The position numbers and the translations under genes were made by a program. A stretch of 64,000 nt of DNA, taken from contig CM060731.1 in NCBI GenBank assembly GCA_030704615.1, positions 92,918,756 to 92,982,755 of the forward strand, in the 5' to 3' direction. Below are positions 1 through 13,280 of the stretch, one piece after another. The stretch is from Takakia lepidozioides (taxonomy: Eukaryota > Streptophyta > Takakiopsida > Takakiales > Takakiaceae). The notes beneath the pieces were generated by a model that made no database searches, had not been told where the DNA came from, and saw only the letters and a program-made list of their open reading frames with translations. Every line of letters starts with the position of its first letter. Positions within the stretch are counted from its first letter, which is position 1.

Positions 1-32
1 AATCGTGCCCACAAGCGAGTGTTCACTTGAGC

Positions 33-3000
33 ATGGCTTGTCCACCCTGCCCTGGCTCCAGCGATGGTGACCAGGGCTTGGGAACAGATTCTGATGGAAA
101 TACGGCAACTGACGAGGCCACGGAAGCTCCTCGCTCCGGGTTAGACTTAAACCCTAGTCAGCACACCGAATTCCCAATGCCATCGCCTAATATTACTTCA
201 TCTCATCCCACTGTTGCAAGTCCGTCTCTACCAGGGACACCAGGAACGGCGGCTCCGTCATCTTGGCATTCCCAGAAATTGAACGCAATGGGACCACCGC
301 CTCCAAAGATTCCGTCCAAGAGTATTGAAGGTAATCCGCCAGGCGCAGCGGAGCCTCCAACTGCGACTATGGTGGGCGCCAAATCAGTGGCCATGGGTCC
401 CCCGCCTCCCCGGTTGAAGGCCACAAAGAAGGCGGAGGAAGGAGGCGAGGATGCAGAAGTAAGTTCTGCAGCTGTGGTCACCAGAGACTTGAGTGTCCTT
501 TCGATTGGAACTGGTAACCTACTCAATACATTGCTCGGAGTGTTTTGATTTCCACCAGCTGCGGGTGGGGGAAAAGTATTTCTTAAAATTCGTGGATCTG
601 TAGGAAAGCCACCATAGTAATTTAGTGGAGAAAGGACAAGGTGGGATTCTGCCAATTGAAAGCAATTCCACCCACGTTTCAGAAAGATCAAGTTAGTCCT
701 TCATTGATCGTGCAATGGGTGTCAGGGAGTACACCTTGGCTTACACGTTTTCTAGAAAGAAACCGTGTCTTCCTCTCCCCTCTCTCGTTACTAGTCTTGT
801 GACTGGCACTGCAACCACAGAAGCAACTGTTACATTTTTCTCAGAGGAGTGTCTCCCTATATCAACATCATGCTTTCTACAACTAGCACAATGCCAGCCT
901 GTGAATCATTAGTCAGTTCCCTGTAACATCGGCTGTGAGCAAGCGCCACACTTTCAATCTGAGCTTCCAAATACCCGGGCATTCTAACCCTACAATCAGC
1001 TTCCAGAAGGATTATGCTATCATGTGCATGCCGTTTTTAGGGGGTTGACATTTACTAATCCTCTTTCACCCTTTCTCCTTGCCTGTCATTCCCACAATGG
1101 TTGCAGAAACTGCAGGGGGAGATGTTGTACCCTAGCTGATTAAGTGGGCAGACATGGCTTCAGGAGGGTAAGGAACCTGCAGGGGAATAGGGGGGAGGAT
1201 ATTTATCACACAGTCACAGGAATCAGTCAATGATTGTAGGTTGGCAGGGAGCTAAGTTGACAGCCTCCAACCTGTTTAGGTGAGCACTGCTACTTGCTAT
1301 CATGCCTATTACATCCAATGTGACAAGCTTTGTCCATTCTTTACAGATGTTGGAAATGCAGACAGATCAAAGTTCGGGCCAGAAATTACAGCGATGCAGT
1401 TGGATTCAGAACATCCAGACGAAAAGATGAGAGTCACAACGGGTAGTCTGAAGACAAATGGAGACACAGATGCTGCAGGCCAAGAAAACGTGGCTGTGGA
1501 GGCAGTATCTTCAAGTGTACCCTACACAAAGCCTGCTTGGAGCAGTGCCCCAGGGCAGCCCTTCCGACTCGAAGTTGTAAAAGATGGGATCATAGTGGAC
1601 AGTCTTGGAGTGTAAGTTAATAGCTTTTGCCGCTCGTGAAGAATTGAAGTGAAAGTGCTGTTGATGAAAGTAGAACCCAAGAACAGGACTCCATATTTTG
1701 CATCTGAGATCAAACTAAAGTCAGATTTTGCAGATGGGTTATACAAAGTGGGTTTAGAGTTTACAGCTAACACTTGAAATGTAACCAGGTTTAATTATTC
1801 TGATCCCGTGAAGAACCGAATCTCCCCTCAGACTTGTCTTACTGAAGTCTTAGTAACAGGTAGCCTCAGGATGGATGACTTAGGTTAACTATTGATGTCT
1901 AATTGGCAGATGTATTAACCAGGGTTAAATGAATGTGAAGCAAATACATCAGTTTTGGAACTGGCACGGGTTGAATTGTCGATCAGCTGAAGCTTGTGCT
2001 CTCTTTTTGTCTGGTCCCGGGGGAGTTTAGGTGAAGTCCCTAGTTGAAATAACCTGTCGATATATATGTGGGTTGCAGGTCAAGCAGGGGGGCTTACATG
2101 TTTGGTCGTAGTGATCGTTGTGACTTTGTGTTGGAACATCCCACTGTTTCTCGATACCATGCAGGCAAGGGTATCTCTCAGTCTGTGTCTTCTTACTACT
2201 GGCATCAGCCCCTGACAAAGGTAGTTTCTGTCCCTTTGTGTTCTGCTCAAACTGGACGCGGGGTCAAAGGCCACAAGGCTACGGCAAACAATGTCTTATG
2301 AGTACATTCTCTCCTGTTGTTTTCTTGCGACCTTTCTATCCTTTTTGTGTATGGATCATGAATTAGGATGCATTTGAATATGAGACAGCTATCCTGGACA
2401 GTAATACAGATTTGAGGTAAGGGAGAGGATTGGGCTAGTCTGTCGGGCTGATTAGAACTGCAGAGATACAAGATTATACAGAGGTTGTGGAGACAAAAGT
2501 AGAAGGAGGGCCAAAGGGTCCATGGGACATGGTAGAACAAAATGAAACCGAGAGAGTGTCTGAAGATGGCCTTGTGTCAGGGTTCAGTATTGCAGTACAA
2601 CAAGAAGGGGGAAGCGTTCATATTTGACCTTGGAAGTACCCATGGTTCCTTCATCAACAAGCGCCAGGTTGGCTTTTGCAGCTTTGCACAAGTGCAAACT
2701 AGTTTGTAGTATGGCAGGATTATGTACACTGTTGGGCTTAAACTGATGCTGTATGACTGTTTGATGAATGCTGTGGTTAGAGAAAGAAGAAAGGAACCAG
2801 GATGAAAAAGGCAGGCGGTATGGAGAGAGATATAGAGGATCTACTCGTTGATTGTTCCCTGTGAACTGCCATGTCACCTAATGGGATGTAAGGTGCAACT
2901 GCCTGCTCTGGCCTTGATGGAGTAGACTCAGAAAGATTTTTCTGATAGAAACAAATGTCCTGACTCCTCATAATGGCTGGGAAGGGCAGGTGAAGGCCAA

Positions 3001-6000
3001 AGTGTATGCACCACTGCAAGTCGGAGACATGTTACGTTTTGGCCAGTATGACCCTTGATCTTCCCTGGGGTATTGATGCATTGGAAAGTTGTGATCGGAG
3101 GTTTTGTTATGGAAGGAGACTCTACTCTTTTCTTAGCTGTATCTGGGGGACAGCTATTAAGCATACTGAACCACATTCTTGCTTTGTTTGTGGGTCAGCT
3201 CATCACGTCTCTATGTGCTGCAAGGTCCCTGTGAGCTCATGCCAGAGGTATACTGCTCTGCTCTCTTTCTCTTCTGATGGTGGATATTATTATGCTCCTC
3301 TCTCTCTCTCTCTGTGTGTGGTCTTCTGCGTCAGGGAAAAGATGTGGAGGATGGTTCACAACCGGTATGCAAACACCAAAAGTTGTGTTATGGTCAGAGA
3401 TCTAGTTTTTTTGACATCCACCAAGGTGTAGCTAAAGGTTGTACCCTCTCCTCACTGCTCTTCAATGTTTTCATTAATCAGCTCCTTGAAGATGTGGAAA
3501 GTGAGGGATTTAGGTTAAAGAGGGGTGATGTCACCATACCAGCTCTTATGACTAAGCGGGCAGAGGCGAATCCGCATCCAATCTTCATGAGTTGATTGAT
3601 TGTGCGAAGAGATACTTTTGACCTGTGGAGGCTAGAAAATGTTAGAAAATGTGTGGTGGTGGCCTTCAACAATCGTGGGGACGGAGGAGGGATCTCAAAT
3701 GGACATGGGGCAGTGAAGAGATCCCTGTGCTCCCTTCCTACACATATCTTCGTGTTGAGTTTTCCTCCAGTTGTAACTGGGATGCGCATATACAAAAGGT
3801 GGTTCAAACAGCAAAATGCAAAGCTTTGGGTCTCATTCAATTTTTCCACTGCACAGGGATTAATAATGAAGTTAAAAGGACCGTGCTTTGCAATGTTATT
3901 TGGCCTACCTTGGAGTACCCATCTGCTGTGTGGGAGGGCAACTCCAACCATGCTAAAACTTTAGAATCCATTCAGCGTTCGGTGCTCAAAACGAGCATGT
4001 CACCATGCTCTAGAACAGCTAAGGTGGCTGTTCAGGGCAAGTTTGGCATACCATGCTTGAGCTCTCGACGTGATGAGTTCAAGGTCTGATGGTGGGGTCA
4101 GTTGAATTGATGCCTACTACCAGATACCCTAAGATGATCAACCCTATTTCTTGGAAGCAACATCCTCCTGTAAAACAGGCTAAGTCCTGGCGGAAAAAGG
4201 TAAGAGGAGGTTTTCAAGTACCTGAATATTAGGCAGGAAGAACTGACCCTGCTAGATGAAGCTGACTTGGAGGCTGTATTGTCTAGGGGCATGTCGGAAG
4301 CACAAAGAATATCAGAACCAAATGAAGTTAGGCATAAATTTTCCCTGAACTTGTTTCCAGCTTGTGACGTTGGTGAGGACCTAAGGATGATCTGAAGGGC
4401 CTTCCAACCCTCGACATTAGACTGAAATTCAAACTCAGGGCAAGGAGTCTACCTTTGAACAATAAACAGATGCAGAGAGGAAAAGGAGATTCAATGGCCT
4501 GAAGGCAAATCCATTTTCTGACACAATGTCTGGGGTATTCTCATCAGTGAGCCACCTTCTTCAAGACCATCACGAACATAGTCCCTGCACTTCTATTCAC
4601 CCTGTTGGGGTCTAATTGCGGACACAGCAGTTTGATGCTTGTGTGAAGGGATTTCGAGAGGAAATCTGGAAAGCCAATTGTTTAATACCAAGGTAAGTCC
4701 CACTACTGGAGTGAGCCCCTCACAGAGGTAGTGTTTGTTCCCACTTGTTCCACCCAAACTGGGCGCGGGGTCCATGGCCACATGGCTACAGCAAACAACG
4801 TCTAAGAACCTGAGCACAATCTCGGAAGCCCCTACCCCAGGCTGGGCGAGGGGGTGTAGGAACACATTGGGTACAGACAGAGTTTGTCTTAGATTAGCAT
4901 ATCTTTCAAGAAGTAGCTATTCATCTTCTTCTGTGGGCTGGCAAGCAGGAAGGACTTTCTAGGGCAGAGCAGCTGGTATTGAGAGAACTCGATGCTGCTC
5001 AAGAGCGGGCCACGCGCCAAGCATCATTGCTACGTGCAAAGATGGAGGCAGCAGCTATGGATGGTGCAAGCTGGGGAATGCAGGAGGACGCCATAGAAGA
5101 GGAGGAGGAGGAGGTTTAATTTCCTCAATTTCCCTACAGCAGTTGCTGAACCCAGAGTCCTCTGGCACCGTTGGCACCGTTAGTCTTTTGTTCATGTTAA
5201 TGAACCCTGAGTATCACTAGAATGGAAGCATGAAAATGTTATGATATACCAAGCAGTAGTCTTGGTGAATTGCTGCAGCACAAGGTGCATCAACTGGGCA
5301 AATGGTTAAAATGAAGATGATGTGGTGGAATTTGACGTGCTGTGTGTTTGGATGGAGAGGACCCTCCCTGAGAGTAAACATTCAGGGGATATGTTTGGAT
5401 GTTGATGCTTTGGCCATGTTAAAATGTCTTGTTTGTAGTATACTCAAGTTCTTCAAGATTTGTTGAACCCTCCCCCCTCTTTCTCCTTCTCTTTTGCTCC
5501 TGATCATTCTGGCCTTGTGCAGGGGGAAGCAGATGAAGTGACATGGCAGACATACAAGGGACCCCTCACAGACAAGCAGCAAAAGACCCTTGAAAAAGTT
5601 CACAAACGCCATGAAAAGGTATCACGTTCACAGCTTTTTTGGCCATTTGTGGAAGCTGGGCCAAAACTTACTCTTTTCCTTGTAGTCAGTCTGTGGTCGA
5701 TTGGAGTGGGCAATAAGCAAGGAACTGATGCAATCGTTGTCGTCAGGAACCTGCATCAGATTTAATTTAACCACTAAATACTGCCATTGTGGGAATTTTA
5801 TTTGTTTCTAAGTAGTAATTGTGCATGTTTATGTGGATTGCACAGATGGCAAATCTGAAGAAAGAGATTGATGCTATCCAAGCCAAGGAGATAGGACAAG
5901 GGGGTCTCACGCAAGGCCAACAGACACAGATGGCGCGCAATGAGCAACGCATAGAACAGGTTTGTTTGGAATTTCTTACAGTGAGATTTCTTCCTCTCTC

Positions 6001-8976
6001 ATCTCACAATCCTCGGTCGCGACTCCACCGTTCATTGCAGAATGGGGAGTACAAGTTACAATTCTTTAATGGCCTGCAGCTAATGGAGGAGTTGGAAAGC
6101 CTGGAGGAGATGCTGAACGAGAGCATCCAGGAGAGTGTTGGTGCGCGGTCAGGCAAAGTCATTCCAAAGAAGAAACCCACATTTGAGGAAGAGGAAGATG
6201 ATGTCAGGTACACCTTTCAGAGTTCCCTAAGTAGCCCGGATTTGGATTTGATGCTTCTGTGCAACATTGGTGAGGATTATGTTGTTTATGTTGCCACAAT
6301 GGTGTTACATTACTGCTCCTTGTTTCCCAGTTTTGGTAGGCCTTGAAACCTCCATAGCTGAGGCAGAGCTGTGGGAAGTTTAACCTTTGTTTGTTGATCT
6401 CAGAAAAAAGGACTCATTGTCATTGTCATGACTGAGCTTGGATATCATGGGCCCAGACTACTAGAGTCCTTCGTCCCCTTCAGGAGGCATAAGTTGAATG
6501 AATCCATCACTCGGTGTCTCTTGTTCTATTTGCAGTGGTGATGAGTTCTACGATCGTGCAAGCAAGCCTCTCAAGAACAAAAACAAGAGGGAAAGTGTGC
6601 AGAAGGTTGAAACAGCTGAATCTCTTCTAGAAACGAGAGAAACACTTGCAAAGGAAATGGAGGTGGTATCAGCCGAGTTGAAAGCTGAGGAAGACAGGAC
6701 AAGTGACTTAGGAGGGCAGGGAGGGACAAAGGCAGAGTCTGTAGATCCCTTGGATGCTTTCATGTCCAACGTTTCTTCAAAGATGGGTAGGTTTTTGTTT
6801 TGAAGCGTTTTGCCAAAAGCTATATTGATACCCTTATCCTCTTTTCTTTTTCTGTCACACTGCAAAATATTGGTTGTGTTGACTTGATATCCGATGGCTG
6901 AATTTATGGTGGTGGGCATTAAATGGAGCTGGGTTTACAGTGAAGGATCGAGCAATGCGCCTCTCAAAGGAACTTGAGAGTCTCCGGGGGGAAGCCGACA
7001 GGGTTGCGCGATTGTTAAAGATCGCAGATCCAACAGGAGAAGCTGCACAGAAATGGGAGTCCAAAGTCCAGGTGTATAGCCAATCACAGGCCACACACAA
7101 CAACAGCCAGTGGCATGCCAGGAATGAGAGTGCTAGAGAGCTTGCATCCCCTAACATGGACCAAAACAAAGGTCCTACCCATAGTCAACCAAAAGTTGAA
7201 GATGCCACAGAGAAAGTTGCAGTGATAGAACCACTGATTGTGCATAGTGCTTTGAAACATACTACAGTTGACAAAAGTGAGGAGTTGTCTCACCTTCTAG
7301 AGCCACCTCTCCTTGGAGCACCTCGACCAAAGGCTGTGCCAGAAAATGCAGGGGAGGCAGTTCTGAGTAGAGGGTTGGAAGTGAGTGGAAGTGAGTTTGT
7401 AGGCTACAAGGATAGGAAGAAATTGAAGGTTGCAGGAGAACCGGCAGGAGAGTTGTTTCCGGCAGTAACTGCTGGTTTTCGACAAAACCCAGGTTCTGAC
7501 GAGGACTCGAGCATCCGGCTAGAGTCCAGTGGCAAAAGAGATGGGAATGGAGCTGAAACAGCGGCCATAGAGGCAGTTTCCCTTTTGCTTAGGATGTCTG
7601 CTGCAGGTGACCGTGCGGGGGAAGAGTTCCTGGAGAGTGGCATTCCAGCAGAGGTTTCAGCACTGACAGTAAATGATAAAGTTGGGGAGAAGAAGCGGAA
7701 GTATGGTCCAGAGAGGCCACTTTTACCAGAAAATGAGGAGACTGACTTTGAAGCCTGGCTACCCCCTCTAGGTAGGTCTCCCTTCTTTCTCTGGTCTTTC
7801 CAAACTCTCACTCTTTGTCTTAAACCCTTCGCGCATAGCGTTTCCAATTTCTTTTCTGCCCTTGAGGAGATGGCCCCGAACGATAGCCCCAATTTTGTGC
7901 TCGACGTCAGTTTCCCAGGTCTCTTCCTTCAACTCGAAGCCACAGAAGCTCCACCCAATCTCCTCCTCGAATTGCACGGTAGAGAGCTGATGGACAGAGT
8001 CAGCTGCATCTTTGAATGACCTCCCCAAGCTCATTATGATTGCCCATTCGCCAGCCCATCCAAGGCAAAAATCCCTCTCCAAGTCTACCCTAAGCTTGGG
8101 GTTGACGCCCTTGCTGAAGTCATGGGATGTTGGTACTTGTCCGAAAAGGATGAGTATGGTCGCATAGGAAAAGGGTCGGGAAACCTCAAGCTTGTATGAT
8201 GCAATTTTACAAATTAGAGGGCGTGGCATGCGCACCTTGTGCACCCACAAGTAAAGCAAATTATTTTAGCATTCAAATAGCACATCTAGGTGGGTGGTAG
8301 AATATGTCTCAAGGTAGCAGCTGGCTGCAGGGATAATGAATGTAGAGATTACTGTATCCAATTGAATATCAGGTCGTACAATTTCAATGTCGAGTTCATG
8401 TAGATCTCTCTTTTGGAGGTTGTTCAGATACTCAAAAATTGCATTGTAGTTCTGCCACACACAAAAGATATTAGTCAACGCAGATTGGGGTTAAATGATT
8501 TGGTGCTGGAAGTAATGAGGTGTTTGACTACATTAGTCCTTGCTCAAACTATAACGTGATTGTCTTGTGAGTAAATAGAAAGTTCAGCCATAGTTTCCAT
8601 GTCTTGGTGGGTACGAACCCCGTCGTCTGAAAGGTTGATATCCTGGAGGTGGAGTCCTTGAGGGTCTGTCATGGCCAATGTTTGCATGGACCAGTCAATG
8701 ATCCACCATGGATTCCAAACTGGCCATATTTTGCGGCGAGATCCAAGCAAATCAGACAGTTCAAGTAAGCTTTTCGATGCACGGCTGCAGGCGAAAACAC
8801 ACAGAAAATGTGTGTCCATATATGTGTGGATGCACAGCTCATACTTGGTTTCTGTGGATGGAAGAAGCCATGGTACCTGGTATTTGAAACTTGGGTCACT
8901 GACAATACATGTGTCTGGTGTTGCAGGGCAAACAGGAGATGGAAGAACATCACTAAATGAAAAGTTTGGTTATTGA
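33..8976 (+). CDS. Kanadaptin-like FHA-domain protein (13-exon host gene)
   Basis: This is a homologue of kanadaptin (SLC4A1AP), a nuclear FHA-domain protein. Exons read by eye: 33-458, about 1347-1611, 2079-2164, 2588-2667, 2990-3045, 3199-3247, 4949-5112, 5523-5618, 5846-5959, 6041-6207, 6536-6786, 6941-7771, 8927-8976. The N-terminus is Pro-rich with repeated MGPPPP. The FHA domain is split over exons 2-6 (GAYMFGRSDRCDF, SRYHA, DLGSTHGSFINK). Exon 7 carries SWGMQEDAIEEEEEE, exon 8 DEVTWQTYKGPLTD, and the last exon GDGRTSLNEKFGY then TGA, the family's usual C-terminus. Phases join cleanly from exon 2 onward. The exon 1/2 join is uncertain because the obvious donor at 459 is out of phase with the acceptor at 1347; an acceptor at 1279 would be in phase. 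Intron 3 starts with GC, not GT. No stop interrupts the joined exons, so the gene is probably functional. Confidence 0.88.
3314..4089 (+). pseudogene. LINE reverse-transcriptase fragment in kanadaptin intron 6
   Basis: Broken ORFs at 3314-3595 and 3649-4089 encode the second half of a non-LTR retrotransposon reverse transcriptase. GVAKGCTLSSLLFNVFINQL matches the RT segment usually written GV-QGCPLSPLLFN. Further on, SYTYLRVEFSSSCNWDAHI and LESIQRSVLK are typical of the region after the RT palm. The catalytic core is missing and the frame changes several times, so it is a dead insertion. It lies entirely between exon 6 (ends 3247) and exon 7 (starts 4949) and probably explains why this intron is about 1.7 kb. 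The rest of the intron (4100-4948) shows no further gene. Confidence 0.75.
7768..8259 (-). other. Unrecognised antisense ORF in the last kanadaptin intron
   Basis: The last intron (7772-8926) holds an open frame of about 160 codons on the minus strand. Its composition looks coding (for example FCLGWAGEWAIIMSLGRSFK and FEEEIGWSFCGFELKEETWE). Two further open segments follow upstream on the same strand (8266-8478 and 8544-8819), which could be other exons of one nested gene. I do not recognise the family. It could be a nested host gene or a relic of a mobile element. Overlap with the end of exon 12 is only a few bases. Confidence 0.35.
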
Positions 8977-9983
8977 GTGAGGTGCTGAGACCCAATCTTG
9001 TGAGACAGATACTCATGGACCAAAGCTTAGGTGGAGGAGGAAAGCAAGCACTTTTATTCACATCACAAGTAATGCTGAGGATGGAAAAATTGTCAGAAAC
9101 CCATCTTGGGGGGGGGGTGGCTGGCACATGGCTCCCATATCTGCTGTGGAAACTGGAGGTGTATTTGATTGCTGCAATACACCTGCAAGCACATTTGAAC
9201 AATCAAATCTTACAGCTGGGAACGTTTCAATGTGAACCCTTTTGATATTTGTCACATCATGCAATCTGACTTATGCCTTGTGGCCACAGTTACACCTGTT
9301 TTAGGAGGTATCCCCAGTCAGTGGATAGGATTTGGTACCACTACGACTAGGCTTTGGATAGAGGCACAGTTACCAGTCCAGTGAGACAATGCCCCCACTC
9401 TCAGGTGGGTGGTGCATGCAATGTAACTTCCAACATAGGCTTCAGCAGTTTTGGACCCTTCACCACTATTGTAGGGAACTTTCCTACCAGAGTACTATGT
9501 AACCCACAAAATTAACCTTTTTCTGTTTCAGCATGGGGATGGGACCCAGCTACAGAATACAACAAGCCTCAAAACGTCTATTGGCTCTCTTGCTTTGCTT
9601 TGGCACAACATAAGAGGAAGGTAAGACTAGGGAGCATGACTCAGCACAACACACCAATCAGCGCCTTGACATGGTGTAAGGTACTTTGATCACATTTTCT
9701 CCATTGACTTGCATGTCTCCACAAAGTCTCTCTCTACAAGAGAGCCAATAAAGGCTATGCTCTGTCCTAAAGAACTAGGGCTGATTTCTCTTTGTTTGTA
9801 TTTGCATATTATACAGCGTAGCAGCCAGCCACACAAGTACCAGTGCATTACACACCTGCGTAGTGCACACCTGTGATATTTCTTTGTCTTTACCTCCAAG
9901 ATCTTTTCTTACAGGCAGCTACTAGCTGGGAGAAAGCATAAAGGAAGGATGAAAAGATAAGGAAATCATCCCATTTCTTTACG

Positions 9984-10097
9984 CAGGGTAATGCCCCTCG
10001 TATGGGGCATTCCCGGATTTTCGGGCCTTCCCCTCGGGATACCGCCCTCGGCGTCAAGCCCTATCCGGGAATGCCCTCCACTCATGGCATTACCCTG
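9984..10097. repeat. Compound foldback hairpin
   Basis: A 12-base arm CAGGGTAATGCC at the left is matched by its inverse GGCATTACCCTG at the right. Within it are nested inverted repeats: GGGGCATTCCCGGAT against ATCCGGGAATGCCC. The whole could fold as a long, imperfect stem. It has no coding content. Confidence 0.55.
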
Positions 10098-10483
10098 TAC
10101 AAAGAACTTGGCCTGGGGATAGATTCCAATATGCCGGGGTAGATTCCCAAGTTATTCTGTGGCCCTTGGATAAAGATGACGTGGCTTCGGGTTTTGGGTC
10201 TAGGGTATGTGAGGAATCTTTTGAGCCTACGATAGATACCTAGAAATATTCCTTATCCTAGGCCCGGCCCTAGGGTCCCTGGGCTACTTGCTTGCATATA
10301 TGGTCCATATAGTAATAGGCCTCAAAAGGCGTGGGCTCTCTTGAGGAAGGTGAGAGTAAGGGGCACGACCCAACGCAACACACGGAGTCTTGACACGGTG
10401 TAAGGTCTTTTGACCACCTTTCTCCGTTAATTTGAACGTTAAAGGCAGATGTGGCGTATTCTGCCACTTTTGAGACTAATTCT

Positions 10484-10553
10484 CAGGCCGAATCGGCCAC
10501 CCAGGGTCTACTGCCGATTCGGCAGGCAGAATCGGCAGGGATGGCCGATTATG
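10484..10553. repeat. Cluster of GCCGATTCGGC-type short palindromes
   Basis: Several related short palindromes or near-palindromes lie within 70 bases, including GGCCGAATCGGCC and TGCCGATTCGGCA, plus two further GCCGATT half-sites. This may be the remains of another palindrome family like the larger arrays further along the window, but it is too small to be sure. Confidence 0.4.
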
Positions 10554-11143
10554 CACGGAGGACGGCAAAGCAACCACCAGGCCCATGTCATCAGCCAGTA
10601 GCCATCATCCTGCCCGCCTTCCCTTTGTGGCTCGCCCCGTTTATATCGTCTCAGGGGCTCTGAATCTGGGCAATCGATATGGGATAACTAACCCCCAATC
10701 GTATTGCACCAGGTGGCGGCGAGAATACACCACACCTGCTTTTAAGGCCAGTGAACGGGCCGTGTTTGGCCAACTCTGCCTTGTGTGCGGCCCGTTCTCT
10801 AGTATATGATGCCTAGTCTCTTTCCACAATAGAGCCAATAAATACGTAGAGTATTTTGAATTTATTTTTGGTACTCGCTAAAACAGCTGCCCAGTCAAGA
10901 TGAAGCAAGATAGGGGTTTTCGTGAAGGTGCGAACTTTGATGGAGAAGAACTCGGAGAGAGTTGACCTTTTTCTGCCCTGGATGTTGAGATAACTACCGA
11001 CACGGTTGCCGAGGTCATGAATGAACTTCAGGTATGCCTACAGTCTAAAGCTATGTATAGTTGTTGCCAGTTCTAAGAGAGAGAAGCCTCTGTTGAGTAG
11101 TAATTGTTCGCATTATGCATCTGTATATAGGCGTTTTCATGGT

Positions 11144-12592
11144 TCATAAGGCTGCCCTACTTACATTCCTTGGGGCATTGTTGAGTGTAAAACCATCTAG
11201 GTCATGCCACGGATAGCTTGACTTTACACAAGCAGTTTGGTTGTGATGGTTTGGGTGTAGACAGTTAGTGGTAGTGGGCGTGTATGAGGCTGAAGCTTGG
11301 GTCCATATCTCATTCTTGATGTCATCAGGTAAAGCTAATAAGTGGCCAAGCCTATGTTTGAGGCAGTCAATAGGTGGGTTTAGTATATGATTGAAGATAG
11401 CTTTGTGAGCTTTTTTGGGATGGTCATGTAATAGCTTGATGAAGGAGGCAACAATCTTTTTGTGATTGTCCGTAGCTTTTTGTTTGGTGATCATGTAGGC
11501 TGTTTTTTTTTTTAATTCTCTGCCCAGTTTGGATAGGGCAACAATCCAGGCGGGGAGAGTGGTAGGGTCGTCAGGATAGGACATGAGGGCACGACAGGCA
11601 GAGAGGGTGTTTAGGCTGGGATGCGTGGTCAGATCTCCAGTTATTGTAAAGTGATGGTAACGACGAGTTGGGAACGATAGTGAGGGCCCGTCGGACGGTG
11701 TGATAAATATTGAGATAGGAGTTCCAAGCACATTTTTGTGATCTAGTAAGGTAATCACCGTTTTGTTTGGAGCGGGTGGTTTGAGGAATGTCAGGTGGGG
11801 CAGAACATGTGGCAGTGACACTATTTGTCATTTCTTGTATTAAGGATGATAGTGTGCACTCTGCATCATACCAAGTGGTCTCATGAGAGTGTAATAAGTT
11901 AGTACGAGAAAGGATGTGCGAGAGTTGAAGCGTGAGGATCGATGGAAGTGATTTTGGAATGCAACAATGTTGCGTTGTGGTAGCGGGGAGAGGATCCGGG
12001 GCAGGTTGGAGGGGTTTGGGGCTAGTGGGATCGGTCGAATGGGGATGAAGGATGGGGGGAGGGAGATGCATACCAAGTAGTGGTCAGAATTACATAGATT
12101 GTCAGTGTGGATGTGGCTCATGAGTTACGTAGGGATTTGGTTGCTGGTCCGGAGGTAGAAACCGTCAATAAGGCTTAAAGATGAGTAGTGGAGCCCACCC
12201 TCTCGTGAGTAGTGGTGGTCGGCTGGGATGTAGGAGAATTGATGTTGTTGTATAAAGTTAGCCCAGTCGTGGTCGAGTGGGGTTGGGGATTTGTGTAGGC
12301 CATTGAATATGTGTCCTAGAAGGGCAATGTCACGGTTGAAGTCACCAGCTAGTATGCAGTGAAAGTGTTGATGTTCGGGTTGGGAAACAGTATCAGAGAT
12401 AGTGTGTAATATGTTTGGTATCAAGGCTAGGTCTTCAGTGTGCGAGGGCATATATAGATGGATTAAGGTAATGGGGTTGAGGGTGGGTAGGTGGATTTGG
12501 AGGATTTGTAAGTAAGAACGGAGGGGGGTAGGTACGGATATTTTAAGTGTGGTGCTGGGGGAGTGGTGTGTTCGAAGAATACTGAGTGCCAC
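11144..12592 (-). pseudogene. Degraded LINE with apurinic endonuclease domain
   Basis: Minus-strand ORFs 12592-12125, 12071-11571 and 11821-11144 read in order as one broken LINE ORF2. The first contains ILAGDFNRDI and SLIDGFYL, which fit motifs of an APE-type endonuclease (the GDFN and D-x-x motifs). The second and third look like the linker between endonuclease and reverse transcriptase (KKAHKAIFNHILNP). No RT palm is present, so it is 3'-truncated and frameshifted. It is unlike the LINE in the kanadaptin intron in composition. Confidence 0.6.
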
Positions 12593-12599
12593 GCCACCA

Positions 12600-13280
12600 C
12601 GAGAATGACTATATGGGGCAGAGCGACGTCGAAGGCATTGTGATGCAGTTAGGGAGGTGTCGTACGAGAGTAGTTTTGCAAAAGTTTGTTGATGTATGAG
12701 TGTCGATCAATTTTTCGGATCATAATTTAGAATAGCACATTTTATGTACATTAGTATATATTTTATGAAGTTTAGTACGAAATCATAGTAAGAAATCATA
12801 AATAAAATGGAATTCTAGCAATTACAGAGCTAGAGGACCAGTTGAATGACAGCTCCCTGATGTCGGGGTTAACAGACCATGTGGCACTAGACTGCATTGC
12901 GTAGGCGCCTCGCTTGTATTATCTACCTTTGAAGAGGGTTTGTAAGAAATGACAGAATGCGCTATCGGTGGTTGATGACGAAGGCTGCAACGACGTCCTT
13001 GAGACTCGAAAACGGATGGAGATCAAGGAAGAATGGTTATACATGCTGGTTGGGCCTGCACACAATGTACAGCCTCTCATAAGTGCACGGAAGTGGTGGG
13101 CGTTTGATTCCGTTATGGCGATGTCTGCCAGACTACCCTGTGGATTATACCTTTGAAGTTTCTGACAAAGAGTCGGCAGTTACAGGAATGTAGCTTTTGG
13201 TTTGCGGACAGTACTCTAGAGGCTACATGGTATGGAGGTATGATCTAGAAATCAACGAATAGTCTTCAGCGCCAAGGATG
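12600..13280. other. No gene recognised
   Basis: AT-rich sequence around 12,720-12,830 is followed by unique-looking sequence. The only open frame of note (12968-13156, plus) has no recognisable motif. I see no RNA gene. Confidence 0.4.

Larger units (their letters stand above)
9618..10850. repeat. Divergent direct duplication (9618-9765 and 10345-10850)
   Basis: Two blocks share the same ordered motifs. Both have a stretch around CTTGACA-GGTGTAAGGT, then a CATTTTCTCCATT/CACCTTTCTCCGTT segment, then AGAGCCAATAAA. The second copy has extra sequence between the halves. It resembles a decayed LTR or short non-autonomous element, but I cannot place its ends. The region 8980-9617 upstream shows no gene. 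Confidence 0.4.

Noticed and set aside
9984-10097. tRNA-like or structured RNA
   Set aside because: The hairpin lacks tRNA box A/B order and an anticodon arm. It reads as a foldback repeat.
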